A stretch of 64,000 nt of DNA from Cognatilysobacter claricitrinus (lineage in GTDB: Bacteria; Pseudomonadota; Gammaproteobacteria; Xanthomonadales; Xanthomonadaceae), in contig NZ_BAAFZV010000001.1 in assembly GCF_045866565.1 (NCBI RefSeq), positions 310,001 through 374,000 of the forward strand, written 5' to 3'. The position numbers and the translations under genes were made by a program. Shown piece after piece: positions 51,987-59,344 of this stretch. The notes beneath the pieces were generated by a model. That model worked only from the letters and a program-made list of their open reading frames with translations, was not told the DNA's origin and did no database searches. Position 1 is the stretch's first letter. The number at the start of each line of letters is the position of its first letter.

Positions 51987-53399
51987 TCAGCCACGACGCG
52001 CCAGACGACCTACCTGCCTGATGCCCTCCAACGCGCGCTTGTTGAGCGGATGGCCAAAATTCACGCGAACAAAGTTCTTGAATCCGCCCGAGGCGGAGAA
52101 CATCGGCCCCGGCGCCAGGCTGACGCCGAAGGCCATCGCGGCCTGACGCAGGTCGAGCGCATCCGTAGCTTCCGGTAGCTCGACCCAAAGGAAATAGCCT
52201 CCGCATGGGCGGCTGACCCGTGTCCCGGCGGGAAAGGCCTGCGCGATCGCTTCGGTGTACTCGTCGCGCTGCGCTTCCAGCGTTGCCCGAAGCTGGCGCA
52301 GATGCCGTTCGTAGCTCCCGCGTTCGAGATACCGGGCCAAGGCCAATTGCACCGGGATCGACGTGGCGAGGGACAGCGTGAGCTTGTGCTGCGCGATACG
52401 CGCTCCGAAGCGCCCGGGCGTCACCCAGCCAACGCGATATCCGGGCGCGAGCGTCTTCGAGAACGAGCTGCAGTGGAGCACCCATCCGTCGGTGTCGAAC
52501 GCCTTGGTGACGGCAGGTCGCCGGCTACCGAAGTAGAGCTCGTTGTAAACGTCGTCCTCGATCAGCGGCACCTGGTACCTGGTGACCAGCTCGACGAGCG
52601 CGCGCTTCTTGTCGTCCGACATGGCGCTTCCGAGCGGGTTCTGAAAGTTCGTCATCACCCAGCATGCCTTCGGCTGGTGGCGCTCGAATGCCAGTTCCAG
52701 GGCTGCGAGGTCGATGCCTTCGCGCGGATCCGTCGCGACTTCGATCGCGTGCAGGCCCAAGCGCTCCAGCGCCTGCAGGCATACGTAGAAGCACGGCGAC
52801 TCGACGATTACGGCGTCGCCCGGGTTGCACACGGCCGACAGGCACAGATTTAGCGCCTCCATCGCGCCGTTCGTGACGACGATTTCGTCCGGTCCCACCC
52901 GGACCCCATCGAGCATGTAGCGCAGTGCGATCTGCCGTCGAAGCTCGAGGCTCCCCGGCGTGAGGTCGTCGACCGTGCTCCACGGGTCCATGTGCGTCGC
53001 CGAGTTCGCCAGGACGCGGCCGAGTTTCTCCAGCGGGAACAACAATGGGCTGGGAAAGGCCGATCCCAGTGGCACCACGTCCCGGGTCATGGCCGAGCGC
53101 AGGATGTCGAACACCATCGCGCTGATCTCGACCGGTCGCGCCTCGCTATCCGGCGTGGACGCGGTCTCCGGCTGGGCTGGCAGCCGCTTGGGCTTGTCGA
53201 CGACGTAGTAGCCGGAGCGCGGTCGGGACTGGATCAGCCCCTGCGCCTCGAGCAGGTAGTAGGCCTCGAAGACGGTCGCCGGGCTGACGTGCCGGGTGGC
53301 GCTCATCTCGCGCACCGACGTCAGCCGCGCGCCGGACTTCAGCAGTCCGTTGTGGATCGACGCCGCAATGTCGGCCGCCAATGCTTCGTAGCGCTTCAT
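51987..53399 (-). CDS. MocR-family regulator (GntR helix-turn-helix fused to aminotransferase)
   Basis: A 470-residue PdxR/MocR-type transcription factor. Residues 1-70 are a GntR winged helix: EALAADIAASIHNGLLKSGA, then RLTSVREMSATRHVSPATVF. Residues about 100-465 are a fold-type I aminotransferase with PLP Lys in CSSFSKTLAPGYRVGWV and the pocket segments VVTNGAMEALNLCLSAVCNP and VMTNFQNPLGSAM. It probably senses PLP or an amine and regulates the small membrane genes transcribed divergently, 130 bases away. The intergenic direct repeats at 53433-53482 are its likely operator. Confidence 0.93.
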   Translation of the reverse strand: MKRYEALAADIAASIHNGLLKSGARLTSVREMSATRHVSPATVFEAYYLLEAQGLIQSRPRSGYYVVDKPKRLPAQPETASTPDSEARPVEISAMVFDILRSAMTRDVVPLGSAFPSPLLFPLEKLGRVLANSATHMDPWSTVDDLTPGSLELRRQIALRYMLDGVRVGPDEIVVTNGAMEALNLCLSAVCNPGDAVIVESPCFYVCLQALERLGLHAIEVATDPREGIDLAALELAFERHQPKACWVMTNFQNPLGSAMSDDKKRALVELVTRYQVPLIEDDVYNELYFGSRRPAVTKAFDTDGWVLHCSSFSKTLAPGYRVGWVTPGRFGARIAQHKLTLSLATSIPVQLALARYLERGSYERHLRQLRATLEAQRDEYTEAIAQAFPAGTRVSRPCGGYFLWVELPEATDALDLRQAAMAFGVSLAPGPMFSASGGFKNFVRVNFGHPLNKRALEGIRQVGRLARRG

Positions 53400-53432
53400 T
53401 CGAGGCTCGCACTCAGGCCATCCAAAACCCGG

Positions 53433-53482
53433 ACTGATCCGGTTTTTTTCAGTAAATCTGCCACTGAAAAAACTGATCCGGT
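53433..53482. promoter_or_regulatory. Putative MocR operator: paired direct repeats plus inverted repeat
   Basis: The 11-mer ACTGATCCGGT occurs twice, at 53433-53443 and 53472-53482, in the same orientation with centres 39 bases apart. Between them a TTTTTTCAGT / ACTGAAAAAA inverted repeat is present (53444-53453 and 53463-53472). MocR regulators such as GabR and PdxR characteristically bind spaced direct repeats in a divergent promoter. Confidence 0.7.
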
Positions 53483-53528
53483 CGGACTAGCCTAGCACCT
53501 GCCAAAACGGTGCTTCGAAGGCCAAGCC

Positions 53529-53891
53529 ATGAACGCTGACGTCCAGCTCAATCTCGCGCTGATCCTGTTCCTGCCCTGGTACTCGATCCTCGCCGGCCTG
53601 TACTGGTTCTACCCCCGGCAGCCGCGCACGCTGACCCGCTGGTCGTTCGACGTGGCAGCGCTGACGGCCACCACGCTGCTGTCGGCCGCGAGCATGCAGT
53701 GGGGCTACCTGCACGCCGATGTCTCGGCCGGGCCGATGTGGAAGCAGATCCTCGCGACGTCCGTCTGCTACGGCGTATTCCTCGCCGCCATGACCGCAGC
53801 GTTCTATCTGCGCCGGGCCTGGATCATTCGGCCCTATGACAGGCGATCGCAGAACGACATCACGCCTAACCTTCCGCAGGTGAACTCATGA
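53529..53891 (+). CDS. Small polytopic membrane protein
   Basis: A 120-residue protein with three hydrophobic spans (LNLALILFLPWYSILAGLYW, FDVAALTATTLLSAAS, then VCYGVFLAAMTAAFYL). I do not recognise the family. The ATG at 53529 is preceded by GGCCAAGCC, a weak site. It overlaps the following DUF2909-like gene by four bases (ATGA), so the two are co-translated. The divergent MocR regulator is the obvious candidate controller. Confidence 0.75.
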   Translation: MNADVQLNLALILFLPWYSILAGLYWFYPRQPRTLTRWSFDVAALTATTLLSAASMQWGYLHADVSAGPMWKQILATSVCYGVFLAAMTAAFYLRRAWIIRPYDRRSQNDITPNLPQVNS

Positions 53892-54142
53892 AAACGCTTC
53901 TGGTCGTCGGCTTCCTTGGCCTGATCATCTACAACCTCGGTGCAGGCCTGTATTACATGCTGACCGACAAGGGCAGCAGCAAACGCACGGTCAATGCACT
54001 GACCAAGCGCATCGTGTTGTCGGTCGTGCTGATCCTTCTCGTTTGCGCGGGTATCTCGACGGGCTACATCAAGCCGCATGGTGTGGGGTCGAACCCGTCC
54101 GGCGCGCTGACTACGCCTCCGGTACATGCAACGACGGTTTGA
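53888..54142 (+). CDS. DUF2909-like twin-span small membrane protein
   Basis: An 84-residue protein. The first helix is LLVVGFLGLIIYNLGAGLYYML, then a KGSSKRTVNALTKRIVLSV loop and second helix VVLILLVCAGISTGYI. The combination of a twin helix with the YYMLTDKG and TKRI... pattern resembles DUF2909. Function unknown; such proteins are often near haem-copper oxidase genes, but none is here. Co-transcribed with the preceding gene through an ATGA overlap. Confidence 0.75.
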   Translation: MKTLLVVGFLGLIIYNLGAGLYYMLTDKGSSKRTVNALTKRIVLSVVLILLVCAGISTGYIKPHGVGSNPSGALTTPPVHATTV

Positions 54143-54328
54143 ACGGGAGCCGTCCAGACGGATGGGCCGTGACAGCGGACGGAACCCGTCCATCCATTTC
54201 TGCCGATGACGTCCGCCCACGGTCCGCAGCGGCGACCAGAACCGGCGCTGCAATCGAATGCGAGCACGTTGCTGAGATGCAAGGCCAGCATCCCGCGTAG
54301 CGTGCGCAACTACCTGGCGGTGGACGAA

Positions 54329-54350
54329 ACCACTCTCCCGCGAGAGTGGT
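54329..54350. terminator. Perfect 9-bp hairpin in the gap upstream of the DsbA gene 3' end
   Basis: ACCACTCTC (54329-54337), loop CCGC and GAGAGTGGT (54342-54350) sit between the convergent small membrane genes and the DsbA-like gene (stop at 54434). No T-run follows on either side, so termination is only possible, not shown. The 291-base gap holds no supported gene. Confidence 0.4.
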
Positions 54351-54433
54351 CGGCATCACGGCGGACGTCGCGATTTTCGCGGCTTGCCTGGCAGTCCGGG
54401 ATGATCGTCGTCACTTGCGGCGAAGCACCCCGC

Positions 54434-54976
54434 TCACCTCGTCAGGGCCAGCATTGCATCGTCGATGCTGGCGGCGAGATCGGTGAACGAGTGATCGGCG
54501 TCGTGGCGGACACCATTGACGAAGAACGCGGGCGTGCCATTGACTCCACTGCGTACGCCGCCCAGAAAATCGGCTTGCACCTTCTGCGCATGCAACCCCG
54601 AAGCCAGCGCGTCCTGAAATTCCAGGGGTGACAGCTCGAGCGCGCTGACCAGCGTCAACAGCAACTCGGGACTGAGACGCGGCTGGTTGACGAAGATGGC
54701 CTCATGCACATCCCAGAAACGACCGTGACTGCCAGCGAATTCGGCCGTCTCGGCCGCCATGCGCGCCATCGGGTGTACCTCGGTCAACGGAAAATGCCGG
54801 AATACGAGACAAACCGTGCTGCCGTAGTGCATCAGGATTTGTTTGACCGGCAGTTGGGCGGCGGCGCAGTGGGGACATTGATAGTCGCCATACTCGACCA
54901 ACGTCACCGGCGCCGTGGATGCACCAAGGATGTGATCGGAACTCGTCACCGGAACTTTGAGGACGGCCATCGTCAT
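54434..54976 (-). CDS. DsbA-family thiol oxidoreductase
   Basis: A 180-residue thioredoxin-fold protein. The active site is CPHC in YGDYQCPHCAAAQLPVKQIL (about residues 33-36), and the cis-proline is in GVNGTPAFFVNGVRHDADHS. No signal peptide is visible, so it may be cytoplasmic, unlike classic DsbA. The ATG at 54976 overlaps the peroxiredoxin stop by four bases; an internal ATG two codons on is a second choice. It may reduce or reset the neighbouring peroxiredoxin. Confidence 0.88.
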   Translation of the reverse strand: MTMAVLKVPVTSSDHILGASTAPVTLVEYGDYQCPHCAAAQLPVKQILMHYGSTVCLVFRHFPLTEVHPMARMAAETAEFAGSHGRFWDVHEAIFVNQPRLSPELLLTLVSALELSPLEFQDALASGLHAQKVQADFLGGVRSGVNGTPAFFVNGVRHDADHSFTDLAASIDDAMLALTR

Positions 54977-55449
54977 TCTCCCGGCTTCGGCATCGCGTCG
55001 AGCGCGTCAAGAATTCCATCTGCGCCCGGGTTCACTGCGATCGGCGAGCAGTAACTCCAAACGATTGTCTGCTTCTCGTCGATCACGAACAGGGCACGTT
55101 CGCAAACGCCTTCCGACGCCCGGTAGGCGCCATAGGCACGCGCCATCTCGCCCTTTGGCTCGAAATCCGCGAGCAGCGGAAAATGCAGGTTCCTGGCCTG
55201 CGCGAATGCCTGATGGCACCACGCACCGTCGACCGAGATGCCAAAGATCTCGGCACCCCGACTGCGGAATTCCGGAAGCACCTGGTTGTACAGCGCCATC
55301 TGGTCGCCGCAGACCGGACTCCAGTCCGCGGGGTAGAAAGCAAGCACGATGCGTTTGCCACGCATCTCGTCCAGCGAGAGCCACTGGTCGGGAGTCACGT
55401 GGAGCTTGAAATCTGGCGCCTGGACGCCGGGGCCAAGAATCGTCGACAT
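54973..55449 (-). CDS. AhpC/TSA-type peroxiredoxin
   Basis: A 158-residue peroxiredoxin. The peroxidatic cysteine is Cys47 in YPADWSPVCGDQ, followed by the expected AHPC core VLAFYPADWS and FGISVDGAWCHQAFA. The conserved Thr three residues before the peroxidatic Cys is replaced by Ser here. It forms an overlapping pair with the DsbA-like gene, suggesting a coupled thiol cycle. Confidence 0.9.
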   Translation of the reverse strand: MSTILGPGVQAPDFKLHVTPDQWLSLDEMRGKRIVLAFYPADWSPVCGDQMALYNQVLPEFRSRGAEIFGISVDGAWCHQAFAQARNLHFPLLADFEPKGEMARAYGAYRASEGVCERALFVIDEKQTIVWSYCSPIAVNPGADGILDALDAMPKPGE

Positions 55450-56039
55450 GTCGTGTCCTCAAGAGGTGCCGGAGCCATTGCGGCGGGCTGATCCTCATCG
55501 CGCCGTTTCCTCAGCCGAAATACCAAGGCCAGCAGTGCGACACCGAACACGGACGACTATGCGCCCGCCCGCCCGCGGCCGAGGTGACGGCTTGCCGACG
55601 TCGAGCATGCAAGGCGTACCAACAACCGGCCAAGCACTCGGACAGCAATCAGCGGCGCTGCCGACAGCAGAACGCCGTTGCCACCGACAGTACGACGCCC
55701 GCGACGATCGGACACTGCCGCGAACTTTTCAGCTTGATCGCAGCGGCTGGTAGCACCACGCCGGAGACGGCCACGATGAAAAGAAGAACAGCACTGACAA
55801 GCCCGACCACAGCGTAACTGGCCGAATGACCCCTTTCGGCCAGAAGCGGACCCGGCCACTTCGCCGCGCAAGACGCCGGCATCCAGGCCCAGGAGGGACC
55901 AAGATTCCGTACCGCGACGTGTAGGTACAGCAGTGTCTTCCAACTGGCCTGCAATGCCTCGCGATGGCAAGCTTTCAGCGCCGTAGGGGTACGGCCTGCT
56001 CGACGCACCAGCGCGTCGACCGACCATTCAGGGGAAACG
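55450..56039. other. 590-base stretch without a convincing gene
   Basis: The only feature of note is a minus-strand open frame (about 55649-56161) whose later part codes two hydrophobic segments (SYAVVGLVSAVLLFIVAVSG and CPIVAGVVLSVATAFC), hinting at a decayed or short membrane protein. That frame passes through a dispersed palindrome copy (55824-55853) and overlaps the RDD gene upstream, both of which argue against a living gene. I see no clean RNA or terminator here. Confidence 0.4.
55824..55853. repeat. Dispersed intergenic palindrome, copy C (degenerate)
   Basis: GAATGACCCCTTTCGGCCAG then AAGCGGACCC. The right arm AGAAGCGGAC matches copy A, the left arm is altered. It lies in the gene-poor 55450-56039 stretch. 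Confidence 0.5.
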
Positions 56040-56495
56040 ATGGAATTGCAGAATCCGTACAGCGCCGGCGACGCCGCCATCGCTGCCGCGCCGCGCGCGC
56101 AATACACAGGAGAGATGGCAGGCAAGGGGCGACGCTTCCTGACCATGCTGGTCGACAACATCCTCTACTACGCAGCCTGCGTCGCAGCGGTGATCGTCGT
56201 GATGACCTTTGCCGGCGCAGACGCGATCAACGGCGCGCGCGTCTACGCCGTCACCCTCCCGATGTTCGTCCTCTACTACAGCGGATTCGAAGCGCTGTTC
56301 GGCCGCACGCCGGGCAAGTTCATCTGCGGCACGCGCGTGGTCACCGAGCATGGCGCGGCGCCTTCGTTCGGTCAGGCTCTGGGTCGAACGATTTCGCGGA
56401 TGATTCCGTTCGAGCCGTTCTCGGTGCTCTTCTCCGAAGAAGGCCGCGGCTGGCACGACTCGATCGCGAAGACGAAGGTCATCCGCGCGGGCTGA
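56040..56495 (+). CDS. RDD-family membrane protein
   Basis: A 151-residue protein with two to three hydrophobic spans. The RDD signature residues are in KGRRFLTMLVDNILYYAACV (Arg then Asp), FEALFGRTPGKFICGTRVVT and the C-terminal GRTISRMIPFEPFSVLFSEE with GWHDSIAKTKVI. RDD proteins are small transporter-like proteins, some linked to sodium exchange. A GGGGAAACG precedes the ATG. It is solitary. Confidence 0.88.
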   Translation: MELQNPYSAGDAAIAAAPRAQYTGEMAGKGRRFLTMLVDNILYYAACVAAVIVVMTFAGADAINGARVYAVTLPMFVLYYSGFEALFGRTPGKFICGTRVVTEHGAAPSFGQALGRTISRMIPFEPFSVLFSEEGRGWHDSIAKTKVIRAG

Positions 56496-56554
56496 GCACG
56501 TCGGAGGCGCCTTTCGAACACTTCTCCAGAAGCAGCGCGGCATCGACAGACTGC

Positions 56555-56584
56555 AATGACTGTCCCGGGTCGGAAACGGACATC
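56555..56584. repeat. Dispersed intergenic palindrome, copy D (degenerate)
   Basis: AATGACTGTCCCGGGTCGGA then AACGGACATC in the gap between the RDD gene and the trpE stop. It shares GGGTCGGAA-CGGAC with copy A. Confidence 0.5.
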
Positions 56585-56625
56585 AGCCGATCATGGACCG
56601 CGACGCGGCGCACGGGCCGATTGCC

Positions 56626-58101
56626 TTACAGCCCCTTCGCCGCCTGTGCCACCGCGCGGAACAACGCGCGCCCCTTGCTCATCGTCTCTTCCCACTCGGC
56701 GGCGGGATCGGAGTCGTGGACGATGCCGGCGCCGGCCTGCACGTGCAGTCGGCCGTCCTGGATGACGGCGGTGCGGATCGCGATCGCGGTGTCGGCGTCG
56801 CCGTGCCAGCCGATGTAGCCGATGCTGCCGGCGTAGACGTTGCGCTTGATCGGTTCGAGTTCGCGGATGACTTCCAACGCGCGGATCTTCGGTGCGCCGC
56901 TCACGGTGCCGGCGGGGAACGTCGCGCGCAGGACGTCGGCGTAACTCAGGCCGTCCTTCAAACGCCCCGTGACTTCACTGACGATGTGCATGACGTGGCT
57001 GTAGCGTTCGATCACGAACTGCTCGCCGACTTCGACGGTACCCGCTTCGCTGACGCGACCGACATCGTTGCGGCCGAGGTCGATCAGCATCAGGTGCTCG
57101 GCGCGCTCCTTGGGATCGGCCAGCAGCTCAGCCTCGAGCGCGGTGTCTTCCTCGGGCGTCGCGCCACGGCGGCGCGTGCCGGCGATAGGGCGCACGGTGA
57201 CGTTGCCGTCTTCTAGCCGAACGAGGATTTCGGGCGAACTGCCAACCACCTGCATGTCGCCGACGTCGAGGAAATACATGTACGGCGACGGGTTGAGCGC
57301 ACGCAGTGCGCGGTAGACATCGACCGGCCGCGCGGTGAATGGCACCGACAGGCGCTGGCTCAGCACCACCTGGAAGATGTCGCCGGCGCGGATGTACTCC
57401 TTCGACTTCTCGACCGCGGCGATGAAGCCGTCGCGGGTGAAACCCGAGACGAAATCGCTTTCGTCGAGCGCCGCGGCATGCAGCGTTTCCGGATAGCCGG
57501 GGCCGCCCTGGCGCAGGCGATGCGTCAGCTCATCGAGACGCCGGTTCGCGCGCGCGAATGCATGCGGCTGCGACGGGTCGGCATGCACGATCAGGTACAG
57601 CCGGCCCTTGAGGTTGTCGAACACCGCGACTTCCTCGCTGAGCATCAGCAGGATGTCGGGCGTGCCGAGTTCGTCGTGCAATTGCGGCCGGGCGAAGCGC
57701 GGCTCGATGTACTGGATGCATTCGAAGCCGAACCAGCCGACCAGGCCACCGGTGAATTCCGGCAGGCCGTCGAGCTTGGGCACCGAGAACTGCGCGCGCA
57801 GCGCTTCGACTTCCGCGAACGGGTCGCCGACTTCGCGCGAGTCGATCAGTTCACCGTCTTCCGTAACGAACAACATGTTCCCGGCAAACGCATAAACGCG
57901 GCGCGCGGGCAGGCCGATGATCGAATAGCGACCGAACCGTTCGCCACCTTCCACCGACTCGAACAGGTAGGTATGCGGCCCGTCGGCGAGCTTGAGGTAG
58001 ACCGACAGCGGCGTGTCGAGATCACTCGGCACTTCGCGCACGACGGGGATGCGGTTGTGGCCCTGTGCGGCCAGCTGCTGGAACGACTCGGACGATGTCA
58101 C
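56626..58101 (-). CDS. trpE: Anthranilate synthase component I
   Basis: Makes anthranilate from chorismate with ammonia from TrpG. The GTG at 58101 gives 491 residues (VTSSESFQQLAAQGHNRIPV), matching xanthomonad TrpE starts in my recollection, with GAGG ten bases upstream. A longer reading to 58182 runs through the leader region in another frame and is rejected. Feedback site and active-site blocks are present: LESVEGG-type FESVEGGERFGRYSIIGLPA, PSPYMYFLDVGDMQVVGSSP, PIAGTRRRGATPEEDTALEA, DLGRNDVGRVSEAGTVEVGE and FPAGTVSGAPKIRALEVIRE. It lies about 17 kb from trpGDC on the same strand, preceded by its own trp leader. Confidence 0.97.
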   Translation of the reverse strand: MTSSESFQQLAAQGHNRIPVVREVPSDLDTPLSVYLKLADGPHTYLFESVEGGERFGRYSIIGLPARRVYAFAGNMLFVTEDGELIDSREVGDPFAEVEALRAQFSVPKLDGLPEFTGGLVGWFGFECIQYIEPRFARPQLHDELGTPDILLMLSEEVAVFDNLKGRLYLIVHADPSQPHAFARANRRLDELTHRLRQGGPGYPETLHAAALDESDFVSGFTRDGFIAAVEKSKEYIRAGDIFQVVLSQRLSVPFTARPVDVYRALRALNPSPYMYFLDVGDMQVVGSSPEILVRLEDGNVTVRPIAGTRRRGATPEEDTALEAELLADPKERAEHLMLIDLGRNDVGRVSEAGTVEVGEQFVIERYSHVMHIVSEVTGRLKDGLSYADVLRATFPAGTVSGAPKIRALEVIRELEPIKRNVYAGSIGYIGWHGDADTAIAIRTAVIQDGRLHVQAGAGIVHDSDPAAEWEETMSKGRALFRAVAQAAKGL

Positions 58102-58147
58102 GCGGTGCTTCCTCGGAGAGACGACGGGTGCGATGGACGACGGTGGC

Positions 58148-58204
58148 TCAAGGCCACCATCGCCAACCCGTGGCGAGGACATGCAGGTGCGCGTGACGGT
58201 TCAT
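58148..58204 (-). CDS. Putative trp leader peptide upstream of trpE
   Basis: An 18-residue frame MNRHAHLHVLATGWRWWP followed by TGA, from an ATG at 58204. Trp codons 14, 16 and 17 lie near its end. A perfect-looking 9-bp hairpin (58139-58161, loop CTTGA, one T-G pair) begins in these codons and includes the stop. A competing 7-bp helix can form between GCGATGG (58157-58163) and CCATCGC (58130-58136), excluding the first. The trpE GTG follows 47 bases after the stop. No T-run follows either helix, so classical transcription termination is not evident; translational control is as likely. No Shine-Dalgarno site precedes the ATG. Confidence 0.8.
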   Translation of the reverse strand: MNRHAHLHVLATGWRWWP

Positions 58205-58211
58205 GGGCGCG

Positions 58212-58240
58212 ACTATAGCGGCTCGCCCTGCAACGCGCGA
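58212..58240 (-). promoter_or_regulatory. Promoter-like element before the trpE leader
   Basis: TCGCGC (58235-58240), 17 bases, TATAGT (58212-58217), then seven bases to the leader ATG. The usual start distance puts +1 at or beside that ATG. It matches the element before the trpG leader, including CGAGCCGC next to the -10 box. Confidence 0.6.
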
Positions 58241-58352
58241 TCCGCGGCCGGGTCAGGGCGATCCGCCATTGGTCAGGGTGCCGTGTGACCGCTGATCGCC
58301 GTGCAGCCCGGCGCCACACTGTTGAGGATCGCGCCGTTGGCGCACAGGGAGC

Positions 58353-59216
58353 GTGGCCTTGATCAATCCGCTGTTCGACCCGAAACACCGCCTGCGCAAT
58401 GGATGGTGGGCGTTGCTGTTCTTCGTGGTACTCGCCGCATTTGTGATCCCGGCTCAGCTGTGGGCGACGCCGCGCGGCGCGCAGGTTCCGTTGCCGGCGC
58501 AGGCGTTGATGGCACTGTTCGCAACGGCCGCCTGCACTGCGATGCGACGCGAGCCGATGTCCGCAGTGTTCGGCCGCGCACGCGGCGTTCCGCGCAACGT
58601 CACGTACGGTGTGGTGGCGGGCTTCGCCCTGTGGTCGCTCACCGCGTCCATGCTGTGGATGACAGGCTGCGTCCGCTGGTCGGCGAATCCGGATGCCTTC
58701 GCCGTCATCGCACCCGCCCTGCTGGGTTGCGCGGCGACTGCCATCACCGAAGAACTGATTTTCCGCGGCTTCGTATTCCAACGCCTGGTCGACGGACTGG
58801 GCGCATGGCCGGCGCAACTGCTCATGGGCGCCTACTTCGTGCTCAACCACTGGAACAACCCGGGCATGACCGGCGTGACGCGCGTCATCGCCACCGTCGA
58901 CATTTTCGCCGCGTCACTGCTGTTCGGCCTGGTTCGGTTGCGCACGCGCGGACTCGCGCTGCCGATCGCCCTGCATTTCGCGCTCAACGCGACGCAGGGC
59001 GTGCTGCTGGGCTTCGGCGTGAGTGGCAACGCATCGACGGGCTTGCTGACGCCGCACCTCGCCGGTCCGACGTGGTGGACCGGCGGTGCATTCGGGCTGG
59101 AAGCCAGCTTGCCGGGAACGGCCGTCATCATGCTGGCGACGATCGCGCTGGCGCGACGTCGCCACCGCCTCGTCGGAATGCAGACGCTCGACACCAGCCG
59201 CCTGCAACGCGCCTGA
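58353..59216 (+). CDS. CPBP-family intramembrane metalloprotease
   Basis: A 287-residue membrane protein starting at a GTG with AGGGAG four bases upstream. The family's three motifs are present: AITEELIFRGFVFQRLVDGL (E-E-x-x-x-R), FVLNHWNNPG (F-x-x-x-H) and LHFALNATQG (H-x-x-x-N). Substrates are unknown. A terminator follows at 59309. It is divergent from the trpE leader region by about 150 bases. Confidence 0.9.
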   Translation: MALINPLFDPKHRLRNGWWALLFFVVLAAFVIPAQLWATPRGAQVPLPAQALMALFATAACTAMRREPMSAVFGRARGVPRNVTYGVVAGFALWSLTASMLWMTGCVRWSANPDAFAVIAPALLGCAATAITEELIFRGFVFQRLVDGLGAWPAQLLMGAYFVLNHWNNPGMTGVTRVIATVDIFAASLLFGLVRLRTRGLALPIALHFALNATQGVLLGFGVSGNASTGLLTPHLAGPTWWTGGAFGLEASLPGTAVIMLATIALARRRHRLVGMQTLDTSRLQRA

Positions 59217-59308
59217 GCCGCGCGTGTCATCACGCTGTCACCGCCGACGCGGAGCATGGAAGGCCATTGCAGGGACGATCGCCGAGGCAGGATGCCTCCA
59301 CTTCCCCG

Positions 59309-59336
59309 GCCGGTGCGTTCGCGCGCCGGCTTTTTC
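59309..59336 (+). terminator. Rho-independent terminator after the CPBP gene
   Basis: GCCGGTGCG (59309-59317), loop TTCG and CGCGCCGGC (59322-59330) with one T-G pair, followed by TTTTT and CTT. It ends the plus-strand transcript ahead of the convergent rpe gene. Confidence 0.92.
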
Positions 59337-59344
59337 TTGGTCGG

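Noticed and set aside
54143..54235. A further copy of the dispersed palindrome near 54165-54235
   Set aside because: Only short CGGAC-like pieces match; the similarity is too weak to call a copy.
58102..58182. Extending trpE in frame to 58182
   Set aside because: The added residues are proline- and serine-rich, match no TrpE start, and cross the leader peptide and its hairpin in a different frame.
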